Shown here: in pieces, positions 62,886 through 64,000 of the stretch | How positions within the stretch are numbered: position 1 is the stretch's first letter | Layout of the letters: every line of letters starts with the position of its first letter | Origin: Echinarachnius parma | Lineage: Eukaryota > Echinodermata > Echinoidea > Clypeasteroida > Echinarachniidae | Direction: 5' to 3' | Assembly (NCBI GenBank): GCA_037951105.1 | Contig: JBAMJV010002925.1 | Span: forward strand, 31,001 to 95,000 | DNA: 64,000 nucleotides | The notes under the pieces: generated by a model | Told to the model about the DNA's origin: nothing | Database searches by the model: none | The model's input: the letters and a program-made list of their open reading frames with translations, nothing else | Position numbers and translations under genes: made by a program

Positions 62886-63050
62886 ATACACATACAGACA
62901 TACGCGCAAACAAACACACACACACACACACACACCCACAAGCAAACACACAGACACACCTACACACACACGCACTCACACACAGAAACACGCACACGGC
63001 ACAGCCACACACACACACACGCACACACACACTTACAAACACACATACGC
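62886..63050. repeat. (CA)n microsatellite, right of the LINE
   Basis: CA-rich repeats with AG/CG variants that begin exactly where LINE similarity ends. Confidence 0.9.
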
Positions 63051-64000
63051 ACCAAGGGTGAATTTCAGGGACCGGTCGCGGGCACAATTTAGACCGTACT
63101 TTCAGGGACCGGAAATGTTCTATACGTGCATTATGCGGACCGGGCGCGACAGTTAGGAATGTGTGTATTATGCAATGCATGGACCTATAGTAGGCCCGGA
63201 AATGTTCCAGGTGCATTATGTGGACCATATTATGTGTACGTAAGTGTACCATACATCGCATCCGGAGGGTGTTTCACAAAGAAATTATTTGTCATCATGA
63301 CAAATTTGTCATCATGACAAATTTCAATTGTCATCATGACAAGTTGTCGTCGTCCATAAAAATGCGTTTCACGAAGCTCATGACAACTTGTCATCGAAAA
63401 TAATTGTTTTAATCTAATTATGGACGAGCCTGAAATCTGCCAATACAGCAAGAAGCCTGCAAGAACCAAATGATGGCCGTAAGTTTTTATCTTATTTTGT
63501 GTTTAATGTGTGATTGTGAGTTTGCATGCTATGTTATTCAGCTATTATATGTCATTGTTATCAACCTTACATATTATTTGTTGACAAACTATGTAGAAAA
63601 TTGTTATATTTCAATGAAACCCTTCGATTTGTTTCACAAGAATTATTGCGTGAATTGCACTAGAGCGGTTATCGAGATCGCACCCCGCCGAAACTCTGCG
63701 GTGGCTACTATGTCCAAAACCCCGTCTCCCTGGCTATAAACGCGAAATAACATTAAACCTCCTTCACTCCTTGACCTTGTCCTTGCCCTTGATCTTACTC
63801 GAGTAAGACTAAACTCTAAAATTTAACACCTTTCTTTGTCATAACTTGCAGCCATGATATGGTAGACTGTCTCTGGTCTACAATTACAAGCCTTGCCCTT
63901 GTCAAAGACTTTGACCTTTGTGTCGCTGTCGTGAGTTTGCAGAACGCCAGCCTAAATTATGCTAATAATTAATCATTTTAATATTATTATAAATTGATAT
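63051..64000. other. Right end of the window
   Basis: It holds a diverged repeat of CAGGGACCGG...AATGTTC words (63066-63220) and a cluster of TTGTCATCATGACAA palindromes (63287-63400). The remaining 600 bases have no recognisable gene. Confidence 0.55.

Overview
The window is animal nuclear DNA from an invertebrate. It is AT-rich and intron-heavy, with long CA, CTA and homopolymer G tracts and many small terminal-inverted-repeat (TIR) elements. SRCR plus CCP (sushi) receptor exons and the 'GCGC-TATATAA + ATT repeat' tails are common in marine deuterostomes, so an echinoderm-like animal is my best guess. I cannot fix the taxon from the sequence.

The main content is a tandem array of four related genes, all on the + strand, here called A to D. 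They encode type I single-pass membrane proteins. The shared plan is a 28-residue signal-peptide exon ending in the same AAAQ, then 0 to 2 group-A SRCR exons, one CCP exon, one transmembrane (TM) exon and tiny cytoplasmic exons. Every ectodomain exon starts and ends in phase 1. Gene A (3274-10683, 3' part of a gene, no signal exon found) and gene B (17773-25942, 152 aa) have a CCP domain and no SRCR. Gene C (29893-38059, 344 aa) has two SRCR and one CCP. Gene D (45722-60778, 402 aa) has two SRCR and one CCP. Only D keeps a long cytoplasmic tail, and it carries two PPxY motifs (PPVY, PPGY), the classic ligand of WW domains. B has PPVH at the matching place, and A and C stop just after the membrane. 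The array therefore mixes one apparently signalling-capable or ubiquitin-coupled receptor with tail-less relatives.

Upstream blocks are shared too: bases 1-249 resemble the stretch before gene B, and 29277-29590 resembles 42474-42797 before gene D. This points to segmental duplication. Gene C also shows a broken SRCR half-exon (30742-30822) followed by a chimeric SRCR exon, the footprint of an exon-shuffling event that can be read base by base.

The rest is introns and intergenic DNA full of mobile elements. There are three small families inserted at TTAA, a 1.57-kb element with 29-bp TIRs and TA target sites (35705-37270), and many long hairpins (foldbacks). A remarkable 2.67-kb element (52225-54894) is packed with GACGTC palindromes and contains five 248-bp units. 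A 5'-truncated LINE on the - strand (about 60970-62885) lies between two CA microsatellites. I found no convincing tRNA, rRNA or other host protein gene. All gene models are by eye from splice-site consensus, phase and paralogue comparison, without transcript support.
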